In this document: in pieces, positions 46,447 to 58,800 of the stretch | Position numbering within the stretch: the stretch's first letter is position 1 | How the letters are laid out: each line of letters opens with the position of its first letter | Assembly (NCBI GenBank): GCA_947069175.1 | Contig: CAMTDV010000013.1 | Coordinates: 54,690,610 to 54,754,609, forward strand | Origin: Scalesia atractyloides | Taxonomy: Eukaryota; Streptophyta; Magnoliopsida; Asterales; Asteraceae | Direction: 5' to 3' | DNA: 64,000 bases | The notes under the pieces: generated by a model | Told to the model about the DNA's origin: nothing | What the model saw: the letters and a program-made list of their open reading frames with translations, nothing else | The model's database searches: none | Made by a program: the position numbers and the translations under genes

Positions 46447-47850
46447 TAAATTATTAAGTCTGATTAAATTAAAAAAAGAGATATCAGAAATGTTCAAGAT
46501 TTTAATGAATTCGTTGAATTCTGTAAGTAATTATGATATGTATTGAACTAAAATTAACGTGGTGTAGTTATTATGTGAGATACTATAATTTGGGAATAAC
46601 CATGAAAATTCTATGATCTATAGAATGCGAAAATTCTATAGATCATAGAATACGGGTTAGACAGGTTGAAAAACCAATGACAACGAATATTTATACAATT
46701 ACAGTTTATTAATGTTAGTCTGTGTTTGTTTTTAATTATTACGAATCATTAAATATTTTTTGTTTATATATTTGTAAAAATATAGTTTTCTACTATTTAT
46801 GTATACATTTATGTGAGAGAAATTGAAAACTATATATCACGAGAACATGCAAAATAAAATTAATAACTTATTTTTTAAATCTAAAAGGTTTAAAAATAAA
46901 ATAAAATCGTATGAATACGATTTTCATTGTTTCTCCTTCATTTATCATGTATTCAAATAGATACAAGAAATCACTTTGATTAGTAAATTAAATAAATATA
47001 TGTAAAATAAAAAAAGTAAACTTATAAAAAAGATAAAAGAATAAATATTTGTTAAAAAAATATTAGATTTATTAAACTTCATGGGTCGTATAATAATTTT
47101 ATTAAAGTTCGGGAGTCGAACGTAAAGCGTTTATAGAAGAAAAAGTTATTATTAAACTTACGTATACTAATTATTAATATTCAGGGGCATAGACGTAAAT
47201 TATTTATTAAAACAACATTATTAAAATTTATTAAAATTTAGGGTTGTATGAAGAAAAACCTCATGATAAAAAACATAAACTAATTAAAGAAGCAAAAAAC
47301 AATAATAATGTTTCCCTATAAATTAAATACAAAAGATTAAAAAATATAATATTACTGTCACGATTGAATTGTTGTTATAAGATAAATAAATTAAAAAAAA
47401 GATTAAAATATAATATTACTGTCCACGATTTGAATTGTTGTTATATAGAATAATCTACACATGAAAGAAATCTATTACATATACAAATACTTGAACAATA
47501 TGTAAAATTAAAAAATAAAGAACATATTAGTTTGATAGTTGTTTTAGGTATTACATACGTGTATGATAAAAGCACAAAATTTAGAAAATACTTGTTCAAT
47601 CGACTATTTTTATTAATACTATTTTTACAAAATTTAGAAAATTTAGTTTGATAGTTGTTTAATAGTGTATTAAAAAATTCAGATCTATTTTTATTGTTCT
47701 TACTTGTATGTAGTGCCGTTGTGCATGATAGATGGTCGCCTCGGTTCAATCGACTTTTGTAGAAGGGCAGTCGATCTTTTATAGCCCTATGATTGTGAGT
47801 GAGGTTATGTCATAGGCAAAGGTGCAAAACAGGAAGATTTTTATTTTTAA
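46447..47850. other. AT-rich non-coding DNA
   Basis: Nothing recognised. Around 47330-47440 a short segment (TAATATTACTGTC...GATTGAATTGTTGTTAT) is repeated in tandem. Confidence 0.55.
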
Positions 47851-48141
47851 GTGGTCTTTGAAAAAGCTTATGATTTTGAATTGGGGGTTCTTATTTAAGT
47901 GTTTCAATGCAGTGAAATTGAGGGTTCTTGTTTAAGTGTTTCAACGCAATGAAATTTCCATTCAAGTGGAGAAAATGGATAGGAGCGTGTCTTAGAGTGG
48001 GTCGTGCATCGGTGTTGGTCAATGGATCTCCGACTTTGGAGTTTTAGTTACTAAAAGAGCTACGCCAAGGAGATATGATTTCACTTTTTTTATTTGTGCT
48101 TGCTCTACAAGCTCTTCTTGTGGTGATGAAAAAGGTAATCG
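47850..48141 (+). pseudogene. L1-type LINE reverse-transcriptase fragment
   Basis: VFEKAYDF near 47856 and, from 47964, KWRKWIGACLRVGRASVLVN, GSPTLEF (stop), LLKELRQGDMISLFLFVLAL match the conserved L1 reverse-transcriptase core (normally RQGDPLSPFLF). A 40-bp segment is duplicated near 47880-47955. The fragment is cut at 48142 by the start of an LTR. Confidence 0.85.
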
Positions 48142-49429
48142 TGTAACATTAGCAACATTTTAAAGGTTGTACACTTTCGATCGTTTCCATGTTTAATAAA
48201 ATTTTATATTTTATTTACGAAATACGTAATCGTACAATTGAGCAAGACGATATTCATGACATTTCTGTAACAAAATCCAAGTTACATATGCCTTAATACC
48301 CTTTACATGATCTAAACAATGAGTTTGATGGGTTAAAAATGGCATACAAGTGCTAATACAAGTCCAGCGGCCAAAACTGTCATAAAAGTAAAAGGTTTTG
48401 CATCAAAGGGCCTTACGGACCGTAAGGTACTACCCAGCCATACGGTCCGTAAGGGGTGCCCAGATGCAGAAAATTGACTTGATCACCAAGCTTGGCCACC
48501 TATCTTCAAGTATTGCCACCTTTCACGATTTTTGCCACATTCAATCTGGTTTGGACACTTGTTAGGACACTAAGCAACACCCTAACATCTCATCAAATAC
48601 TTGTCATCACCTCCTTGATCCAAGATTTCTGTAAATAGGCTAGAATTTTTTAGTTGCAATTACACCATTCTTTTCTTTCTCACTTAAACACTCTTGGAGC
48701 TTTCTTCTGCATATGAGGCCTCCATTCCAAAGTTCTAATCCTTCTTCCAAACACAAGTAAATGTTTCTCCTAGTCTATTTCATTTATTTGGCTACTTATG
48801 AGTCAAAATTGACTTTGCTTTGACATTCGGTTCTGATCATTTCGGTCTACGTGATCGTAATAATGAAGGTGTTAATCCCTTGCGATTACACCCACTGATC
48901 ATCACTTTTAGTAGGCAAAATGACGAGTCAAACTTTTACGAAATAAAAGTCAAAAACGCAGAAATTGCATTCTTATGACGAATAAGTTTTTAAGTATTAA
49001 AACTAAAATTTTTCACACTAAATCAGTTTATATAACATTGTTTGAAATGTTTTAGCATGTCTAACTCGTCATTTATAGTTAAGTGTTATATTCCTAGTCG
49101 AAAGTTAAGTAGTTTGATTTCTACTTTGACTTTCGAATCTGACCGGTTTAGTCAACCTTAGGACCTAATCAAGTCCAACAATATGACCATAGTAATATAG
49201 GGAATAACCCTCTGAGGTTATACCTTATAGTCATATCAGGTTAAGTGACGAGTCAACTAAATATACTTATAAAATGTCAAAAATACCTTTTTTTAAACAA
49301 ATTGGTTTAAAAACTTATATAAGCTATATTTTTACATCAAGAATCATACAACATAAATGTTGGACGTGTCATGGAACTCATTTGACCATCCGAACCCGTA
49401 TTTACGCATTCGACCCGTTAAGATCGTGT
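48142..49429 (+). mobile_element. Diverged gypsy LTR (family-1 relative), 5' part
   Basis: It begins TGTAACATTAGCAAC inside the LINE. It shares with family 1 the order of ACACTTG...CATCACCTCCTTGA, CTTTGACTTTCGGTT, AAGGTGTTAATCCC and GACGAGTCAAA blocks. Its palindrome near 48412-48430 is CCTTACGGACCGTAAGG. It is interrupted at 49430 by a non-autonomous LTR element and probably continues from 51701; its own 3' end was not found. Confidence 0.65.
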
Positions 49430-49434
49430 AAACC
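49430..49434. repeat. Target-site duplication AAACC (left)
   Basis: AAACC recurs at 51696-51700, directly after the second LTR. Confidence 0.9.
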
Positions 49435-49552
49435 TGTTGGTGCATGTTCCGTGTGTCCGCCATTGTGCGAATAGGCTAGATAGAGCGTGTGCTGAATATT
49501 GTATAGTTTAGTGAGAAAAACGAACACATGACACGTTGGTGAGGAGAAGAAC

Positions 49553-49590
49553 ACCTTCGTACGAAGGTAACTTACCTTCGTACGGAGGTA
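49553..49590. repeat. TTCGTACGAA palindromes in the LTR
   Basis: ACCTTCGTACGAAGGT (49553-49568) is a perfect 16-bp palindrome. TACCTTCGTACGGAGGTA (49573-49590) is a near copy. Both lie just upstream of the TATA-like motif. Confidence 0.85.
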
Positions 49591-49825
49591 GCTTAGTCCG
49601 CACCAAATTCATGTCTATATATAGTGTTGTGTGTTCATAGTTTGATAAGTTTTGGATTTCCCAAAGGAGAAACGCTGATTTCTCCAGCTTGTAAAGATGT
49701 ATACTCTTTCGGTATGAATGAATCATTCGACTTCCGCTTCTACTACGTTTTTAATAACATTCTATCGAATTAGTGATATTCTGCCCAAATTTCCCTCTAA
49801 TCCCGCCGGTTCCTGGACTATTAAG

Positions 49826-49837
49826 TGGTATCAGAGC
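49826..49837 (+). other. Primer-binding site (initiator-Met tRNA type)
   Basis: TGGTATCAGAGC lies two bases after the end of the 5' LTR. Confidence 0.92.
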
Positions 49838-51700
49838 TACGGTACCGATTCAATTGATCTAACAGTTGATTGAATCACCTACGTTCATGAATTATGGACT
49901 TTTGAGGGGTTTTAGACGTAAATCATCAAATAAACGGACAATCCATGGACAAAAACTAAAATTGAAACCATAGGATTCTTTAGAAATGATTTTCGATCAT
50001 GTCTTTGAAAGAATAATCTTGAAACTCGAAGAAAAATAGAGTTTGGATTGAAAAATGTGATCAACACCGTCGATGGGCTTCAGAGAATAGATTTGATGAT
50101 ACGATCACAGAGAGGTGAAGATAATGGGGTAGTCATGGATACATATGCAAAATGGTGATCGTTTTGTATAGTGACTACGAATGGCCTAAAAGAAAATTCC
50201 GCATTGATGAAAAACTGACTTTTGTGAACCAAATTGACATATTTTTCGCATTAGTAGAGTTTTTCAGAGAAAAGAAAGAACTAAATTTGCTCAATTTGAG
50301 GGGGAAATTCAGTGATACGTTTTAGAGAGGTTAGAATTTGCAAAAAATGAGGGGAAATAAAAATCTTAGATAATATATTGAAATTCCGGCATTTTTGAAT
50401 TTCGTGACGTGGAACAGTATTCAGGTGGTTCTGACTTCAGATTATTCGGGGTGCTTAAGATCTGGATTCGTTAGTTCATGATCATAGGGAGTTCAAAATT
50501 TCCAGATCGTGACCAGATTGATGTCTTAGGGTGTGAGTCCTGGGTCTTTGTGAAGCCGGTTAGCAGGATATAGTTTAAAGTGTAAGAATGGTTAATCTTT
50601 GAGCAAAGGAATTGTTTTACGGATTAACCGCCGGGAAATGATGATATTTGTTAATTGAGTTGCTGCTGGGACTAAGGAGAAGACTAAACATCTGTTATTG
50701 TGACTGAAGAGAAAAGACTGTGATTCAGATCGTGAAAGAATGTTTCTGAGATCTGAACGTGTTACCAGATGATTTGTTATCCGATGAAGATTTGCTGATT
50801 ATAGAGATTACCATTTTGCTAATCAATTATTCAGAAGTGTGCTTAAACGTGATTACAGAAAATGGGATTTCAGATTTTCATGGGTATTCACAGACTTGAA
50901 GTTATCAGTGTGATTGTTCTAAGTTTCTGTCAATTGCCGATTGGGTTTTTGAAGATCAGAGGATCGAGCAGTGGCGTGCGCTAAAACCGAATAGGGATGT
51001 GGTTAACGAAGAAACGTAGATGTTACATCGACCGGTTTCTAAGTTGGTGATTAGTCATGACGATTACTGTCAAGCAAATCAGAGGAGGTCAGGGTTTGTG
51101 CAAACAAAGACCTGGAGATTCATTCAAGGGGGAATTTGTGTATAATGAAGATAATGCAAGCCTGAATCATCAATCAAGGGGGAATTATCTGAAGATTTCA
51201 AGATGCCTGATTGAAGTTGCTGAATATTCAAATACAGCTCTCGTATTTCAAGATCAAGATTCAGCAGTGACGTACAAGGGGAAATTATTGGTGCATGTTC
51301 CGTGTGTCCGCCACTGTGCGAAAATATAGTAGTGTGAATATTGTATAGTTTAGTGAGAAAAACAAACACATGACACGTTGGTGAGGAGAAAAACACATTC
51401 GTACAGAGGTAAGCTAGTTCACCCTCGTTTCGTACGAAGGTAACTTACCTTCTTACGGAGGTAGGTTCGTCTGCACCAAATTCATGTCTATATATAGTGT
51501 TGTGTGTTTATAGTTTGATAAGTTTTGGAGTTCCCAGAGGGTAAATGCAATTTCTCCAGCTATGTAAAGATGTATACTCTTTTGGTATGAATGGATCATT
51601 CGACTTCCGCTTCTACTCCATTCTTAATAACATTATACTAATTAGTGATATTCTACCCAAACTTCCGTCTAATCCTGTCGGTTCCTAGACTATCAAAACC

Positions 51701-52518
51701 ATTTTAACAAGTCTGAATGGATCAAAACACTTCTAGACACTTTCCAATCAGAATGTAAGGTTCAATAAACCATATTATATGATATCCTTAGCTTGTTTGG
51801 TTATAAACCACTTTCCATCCGATCTTCCGTTTAAGCCACAATACACTAACTGTATAACATCTGAATTATTAGGAAGCACTTGAGCTTTGCTAGCACTAGT
51901 AAGCAAGTCATCAATCAAGTGGGTACATAGTCCCCACTTTTCAGTTTTTAAATTGTTTTTGGGTGATTCATATGTGCTACTACTACATTTATTTAAATTT
52001 ACAAAACTTATGACATATAGTTTACATATACATAGTACATGTTTCCATTGCATAAAAAAATGAAAGTTAAACATGACAATGATATGTTCATTAACTTTGG
52101 CCAAGCCGACCACGCTATAGGATTGACAATCCCATTCCCCCTTCCTAGGATTGTTTGGAAGTTACCTCTGGGAATGACATAAACTATGAAACTCAATTGA
52201 TAAACCTTTTAGGGATTATCCGATAATCAACAAAGGTTTGAACGTATTCGCCAACAACCACACTTGTTTATACAAAAAAAACCATTGGTTTATTCAAGAG
52301 AATACAATTTGGTTTATATAAGACAATACAATTGGTTGGTTTATACAAGGTTACAAATGGTTTTCAAAATTATATAAAAACCATACAATTTTTCATGTAA
52401 ACAATTTATTACTTGCACGGTTTTACAAGAAAACACTTCTGTCAAGATTCATGGCTACAAAATTTCTTAAACATATCAACTTTCATAGTTGGTAGACATA
52501 TTGCAATACCAAACACAA
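51701..52518. other. Continuation of the interrupted LTR region, no gene
   Basis: No coding sequence. 52280-52375 has short repeats of GGTTTATACAAG type. Confidence 0.5.
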
Positions 52519-53591
52519 TGTCACACCCTGGTCGTAGCGGAAGCGCAAGTGTGTGACTATTAGGTAATCATTGCATCCAATTAAGTAAACAAGTATAAAT
52601 CAACAACGATGCCATGCCGATATAAATTTGCATTCTAGTATTTACAACCAACCAAAAGTAACTTCATAGTTTTAACTGTTTTCAACTTGTCATTAAAAAA
52701 TAATTTAAAGTACACTACTTCAAAATAAGATATTATCGTCATCATAAATGCATAATGTGGTTTTAACCCCTATATACCCATACTAGGTTGGGATATAAGA
52801 GGTAAACCCTCCAAAAGATGCCACTCTTTGTCTTGACATTTTCCCATAACCAGAATTGTATCACCAGCTCATGCCTTGCGTCCTGGAATACATGTAAATT
52901 TAAGAGTCAACAAAAGTTGGCGAGTTCATGTAGTTAATGTTTTCGTTAAAATGTCATCCTTGAAATCTAGTAATGAAATATGAGTATGTTATTAGCAATC
53001 ATGGAGTTTTAAGGATCTATCAGTGTGCCGCGAGCACCCTGACATATGTGCCATAAGTAAGCAACCAAAGCCAGACAACTTTGACATCATTGGGATCATA
53101 AAAGCACTCCGAAGGGTATACCAACCAGGAGTGGAGCGCGTCTCAAACTCAGTAGATCTATACCTTTTGCACCTTTGTCACTACGTGATTAATGGTTACT
53201 ATTCTCATCATCCTACTTATGCACATTTGATCGTGTTATCATCTAAACCTATAGCTAACATGTATTTCCCCTCGATAGTTTTAAAACAAAACTTTGAAAT
53301 AATTGAAAAGGGACATGAACTCACAGCTTTGCGTTCCGTACGTCGTACTTGTCAAAGTTTGGTGTCCGTACACGTGTATAGCCTACATGTGTATTACCTT
53401 CATTAGACACCTAGGTCTCGTTGGACCTTGTACCAGTTGTTCATCTTGAAATTTTATTGTGTATTTATTTATCACATTAGAACAACTTTTAATGTTATCA
53501 TAGTGTTGGTAGTTCGTTTGTTGGATTAATATTTTTTTATAAATATATTTCTCAAATATATATATATATATATATTGTTATTCTTAGATCG

Positions 53592-53891
53592 TGTGTGAAT
53601 GGGCCTCGCCCTTCACATGTCCTCGTGCCTTGCATGCGTGTCATTGGGCCTAGCGCATGTAATTTATGTCATTGGGCCTAGCCCATGTCTTTATGTGATT
53701 GGGCCTAGCCCATGTAACTTATGTCATTGCGCCTAGCCCATGAATTATATGTTTGGGCCTAGCCCATGTATTTTATGCCTTTGGGCTTAGCCCATATATT
53801 TTATGTCTTTGGGCTTAGCCCATGTTATTACATCTTTCATGTAATTGGGACTCGCCCCTGTCTTTTATAGAAATGGACCTAGCCCAATTCA
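53592..53891. repeat. Minisatellite of GGGCCTAGCCCATGT units
   Basis: Nine or ten imperfect units of about 26-30 bp, each with the inverted core GGGC-YTA-GCCC, so every unit carries TGGGCY on both strands. Confidence 0.9.
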
Positions 53892-54034
53892 TTTTCAAGA
53901 TTCCAATATTTATAAGTCTTATACTTTAAATTTGCTAAGTATAGATTTTCAAGTATATATTTATATACTTCTATAAACCACTTAGTGAATTTTTATACAT
54001 TTTACTTTCCGGATTTTGATATCGTTAACACACA

Positions 54035-54062
54035 CACACATACACACATATATATATATATG
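54035..54062. repeat. CA/TA microsatellite
   Basis: A CACACA run followed by TATATA. A similar tract lies at 54413-54440. Confidence 0.9.
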
Positions 54063-55846
54063 TTAAGTGTCTAAAAATATATTATTTTAGACATGACGTC
54101 GTTGTCGTTTGATATATATTGTCTCACGTTGAAAATTGACCGTCATCGTAGTAACTCTTCGTGTTGTCGATTTGTTCGTTGCTCGACGACGCGACGGTGT
54201 ATTGTGTACATTCGCCCATCGTCCACATTGCTCCGTTTGTCCGATCATTGTTTCGACGTATTGTAAAATGTATGTGTTTTGTGTCATCTACACTTATTAA
54301 TACTTTCAAGTGTTTGTAGTCTTTGTATAAGTTGGGTATTTTGTGGTATATACCCTAAACTTCTAGATACATACATATGTATTTACACATAGCTTTTGAT
54401 GACCAAGTTTGCATATATATATATATATATACACACACACTTGTTAAACACTTGTGTTGTTTGTGACAAATGGCAAATAACCAGTAATTCCGTACAATTT
54501 AATCACTAATTTTATTCCATAATCTCATGCATATTATGGTAGTTTAATTTCGTAATTGAGTCGTACACCGTATACTAAGAATTAGGGCAAGTAAATCTGA
54601 TCATAACATATACTGGTTTCCGTTACGACGCGGAACAAACCAAAACAATGCCCTAAAGGTGTTGGTAGAAAGTGTTGGGCGCACTAATTGCGGTGACACT
54701 AACTGTGTCGGTAAATCCGCTAAAACGAATCAGAACAAGGATTAACGACATGTTAATGCCATACCTGAGTCCATATATAAATGAAAACACTGATATGAGA
54801 TCAACCCTTTCAAAAATACATAACTTTCCGGTACAACGCCTAAATTGCAAAATTGTCCGTTTCGACCAAAAAGGCGACAAATGTTAGTTTGTCCGCATCA
54901 CTAATTCGGTGGATTCCGGATGTAAGAATATTAATAAAACAATGTTAATCATCATAAAACAACGTGAGAATAGCAAGAATGCACAAAAGACATCGTTTCC
55001 GGTCATTCGGCAAACAGTGCACAATTCGACCGGAAAGCGACCGTTTGTCGAAACGACGAACATTTTAGTGGTCGATAGCCTCATTCATGAACCTAGCGAA
55101 CTAGTTAAGCCTCATTTGGAACTCGGAATCCATTCAACTAACATGAAGCCACGGAAACACAACTTTTGGAAAAGTTCGACGACGGAATATAAAAGTGCCG
55201 ATATCGAGCGAACGATCGAACGAAAGGCATTTCGGCCATCCTAACTTATCGAATATTCGTCTAGCGAACTAGTTATGCATATTTTTGGGTCAAAAATGCA
55301 CTAAGTAGACACCCTGACAATTGTGATGGTCGAAAACGAAAGCTTCCGGTACTAAATAATTAAGTTCGTTTATTAGCGATTACTGCGTCGATGAACGATC
55401 TAACGACATTTCCATCATTTGAAACTTATATTGGAGGATCAAGTGGATTAATTACCATGTACTGACACCCTAAACCTTAATTTTACACTTTACCCCGCCC
55501 CCCCTCATTTTGACGGTTTCAAGTTGGTCCCACACCAACTAGATTTTGTTGAAAATGGTAGATTAGAAGCATGGTGTGTTGATGTAACGCTTCGCATTGG
55601 TAACTTTCTGTTTTTGGCAAGATCGCTTCGTGTTTCTATTTTTGGGAAGTCCAAACCTCGTAATCATATTTCTATTTCCAATTCATTGTAATATAAGGCT
55701 TTCATTGTAAACAAGATCAATCAATTATGTGAATTTCACAAACTTTAATTATGTTTAAACTTATGATCATACGCTTTGTTGTGGCTTGATAAATCAATTC
55801 TAAACGACTAGTAAATGCTTGTTGAACGTTTGTAAATCCTAATACC

Positions 55847-55851
55847 AAAGT
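55847..55851. repeat. Target-site duplication AAAGT (left) of nested solo LTR
   Basis: AAAGT recurs at 58916-58920 directly after the LTR. Confidence 0.9.
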
Positions 55852-58800
55852 TGTGATATCCCGGGTTTTTAGGATAACTTAAACGTAATACGTGTCAATC
55901 TAATTACGTGCTATGTGTACGAACGTGTACGAATTAAATGAATACGTGTTGTGTGTTGTGTGATTGTTTTAGTGATTGAATATTTAGATTTAATACGTGC
56001 ACGAACTTAACCGAACCGCGACACGTTCTAAACCTTGGTTCATTGCGACTCTAGGAGTAACAAGTTTTAAACTCTAGTTCAAGTCAAGTCCTCGGCCAAG
56101 ATCAAATCCAACACACATCGAAAACCTAAACCCTAAACCAAACATGTCTCGGCCATAAGATCAAAACCAAACCGAAACCTATAGCATGCAACTTTAGTCT
56201 TCGGCCAAAAGAGAACAAGAATCAAAGATCAAACCTAAACTCTAATACTCTAATCACTCGGCCGCAAAACCCAAACCGACCCAACCCAAGTCCCTCGGCC
56301 ACGAGTGTGTATCTAAAACCACAACCCTCATCTCTCTCCTTGCCTATATATATCAACAATGCATGCTCAATTCAGAATTCACAAAACCCTAGACAAAACT
56401 GCCGTCGGCAGCTCCCTTTGCTCCTCCTAACCGATCGAGATCAGCTCTTTTGTTCATCTTTTCAGTCGCAAACAAACTGCCTTACCCTCATCATCATCTC
56501 GGTCGCAGCAAGCAACAGTTTTTCTGTTCTTTTCTTCCGGTCGCAGCAGCAATCATCGACATCTTCAGTCTCGGTCGCAACTATCCAGGATCACCGGTTC
56601 CTTAACATACTCACGGTTCGATTACCTTATCATTAAAAGTCTAGAATTTATCATATGTTACTGGATCATAGTCGGATATACGTGTCTTGAGTGTGTTGTT
56701 TTCGGATTATGTATATGTTTGAATGTCTAGTTGTTTCGGACATATGCTTGAATGATTCATTGTCTCGGACATATGCTTGAATGAATTGTTGTCTCGGACA
56801 TATGATTAATTGATTAGTTGTCTTCGGATTATATGTGCTTGCAAGTAATCGGCTGAATTGATAGTGTGGGTATACATGACTGTTTTCGGAATCAATAGCT
56901 TACAAGTATGATTTGTTTATAAAGATTATAGTTATTGAGTAGGGTTTGCATGGATAAGTCGTTAGTAGTAAACTAGGATCAAAAATCGGTCTTTGCTCGC
57001 TTAGGTCGATCAATAGGAACGGTGTAGGTAAGTTGTAATAACAATAATGCTGAAACAGCCTGCTGAATACTAGTTACAGCCGACTTCATCTGGCTGTAAC
57101 TTGGTCGTTAGTTGTCGAAAAACGGATTTTCTGATGTCTAGAACGTAGAGATTTGAATAAGGAATCTAATGGCGCTGGATTCATAATTTTCTGAAATCGT
57201 TTGATATTTTTAAAGGGCTAAACAAGTTTAGTAGGTAAAGCTGTTAAAATTCTGGAATTTTGTTGGTTGTTTATCAAGCTAGATTTTAAAATCAGTAGAG
57301 AGTTGAGTCATGATTTTTGTACAGCAACTAGGTATAGAAATTTCCGGGCAACTCCAACTGGAATTTCGTTAATCGGACAATCAGTGATTTTTAAATAAAT
57401 TCTTCCGTGGACTGCAGTCAGAAAGCGGTAAATCTGACTGCAGCTTAGGGAATTAATATTGATGGTTAATTGGTAGAGATTCAGGACTTAGAAAAATTAT
57501 ATAAATTTCTATGGTATAAATGTCACCTACTGTAAAAATATGGGAATTTTTAGAATGCTGGAACTATTTTATAAAAATCCTAGAAAACAGCTGAATAATT
57601 GAGTGTTAAGCAGAAAGTTGTTAACTTGTGATTTTATGCATTAAAGTGTTGCATGGATTTGGAATATGTTCATGATAAGTTGTTTGATTACTATGATCAC
57701 ATGAGAATACTTGCATGCATGTTTGAGTGTTAGATATGTTGTTTGTGTGTATCACTTTGTGAGTAAATTGCGTGTGGAATTTGTATTGGTGTGATTACAC
57801 ACTGACGTGGAATTAATTGGTTTGTTAGGACGCAACTAGCGGTCCCATCTCTTATAACATCTTTGCTACACTAACCGAGCAAATAAAGGTGAGTTCACGG
57901 CCCCTAACTTTATCCGGTTTTTAATCAACAGGGGGAGAAACATGTATACACTCTCAAACTCAAACTCTTTACGTTATACGAATTTAACGTCACATAACTA
58001 TACGGTAACTAAGTTAATGTTAATGTAATGTTATGGGCACTAAGCAGCTTTATCACTTAAGTCCTCGACAATCTCCTCGGATCGTTAGTATTTGGGTTAA
58101 GTAGCGGGGGAATTATAAGTAGTACTACTGGGTCTGACGAGCCCCATCCGAGCTAGTCGCGCTAGCCGACCGGGTATGGTCAACGGGTGTATGATTGGCC
58201 TAACACCGCCATGGTCATGTGAAAGGCCTGGCAAAACGGAGGCACAACAGTCAGCTTCGATCGCGAACACTTAGTGACATGACTTTAGGCTAGCTACCTA
58301 TATACATTAATATTGAACTTAATTACGGATCAACTTAATATTCCGGGTTTGGAATATTGGAAACATCAACTTATTATCCCGGGTTGGGGATAATGGAAAT
58401 AACAACTTAATATTCCGGGATGGGAATATTGGAAGCAACAACTTATTATTCCGGGATTGGAATAATGGAACTAATATGTTATCCCAGGTTGGGGATAACG
58501 GAGTAACAAACCATAACCGAACAAACGAATTTATGAAAACTTGTGAACTCACTCATCTTTAATGTTGACACTTGTTTCTTTACATGTTTCTCAGGACGCT
58601 AGGAGCTCTAGGTGCACGCACATGCATTGAACAAGACGTCATTATCGAGTCTTATTTATTAATATTGTTTTGGGATTTTTCATTTGTTTTGGCGTTTGTG
58701 TTGGCGCCCGCATCACTACTTATTTATGCTTCCGCTCAAACTTTAAAACCAATGCTCTGCTAAATATTGGTAATTGATATAAAATCTACAAAGAACGATT

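Larger units (their letters stand above)
49435..51695 (+). mobile_element. Complete non-autonomous LTR retrotransposon (LARD/TRIM-like), 2261 bp
   Basis: 5' LTR 49435-49823 (389 bp) and 3' LTR 51286-51695 (410 bp) are clearly alike along their length, start TGTTGG/TATTGG and end TATTA/TATCA. A primer-binding site follows the first LTR, a purine tract AAGGGGAAAT precedes the second, and perfect AAACC duplications flank the element. The roughly 1.46-kb interior has no gag or pol; it is intermediate in size between TRIM and LARD elements. Each LTR has a TATA-like CTATATATAGTG (49614 and 51487). Confidence 0.92.
52519..55582 (-). mobile_element. LTR-like sequence in minus orientation (right end not found)
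   Basis: The + strand start TGTCACACCCTGG is the mirror of the usual LTR end GGGTGTGACA. The U5-type block GAGTCAACAAAAGTTGGCGAG (52891-52925) is the reverse complement of the block seen near the 3' end of the family-2 LTRs. The stretch contains a TGGGCY minisatellite and CA/TA microsatellites but no convincing coding frame. The other LTR end was not located, so the extent is approximate. Confidence 0.45.

Noticed and set aside
53023..53406. 127-codon frame in LTR-like DNA
   Set aside because: No recognisable motif, lies within sequence with LTR characters, and codon use looks random.
53592..53891. CRISPR array
   Set aside because: Imperfect contiguous minisatellite units in a plant genome, without spacers or cas genes.
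54672..55244. Two plus-strand frames of 71 and 111 codons
   Set aside because: CpG-rich LTR-like DNA without domain motifs; antisense frames are equally open.
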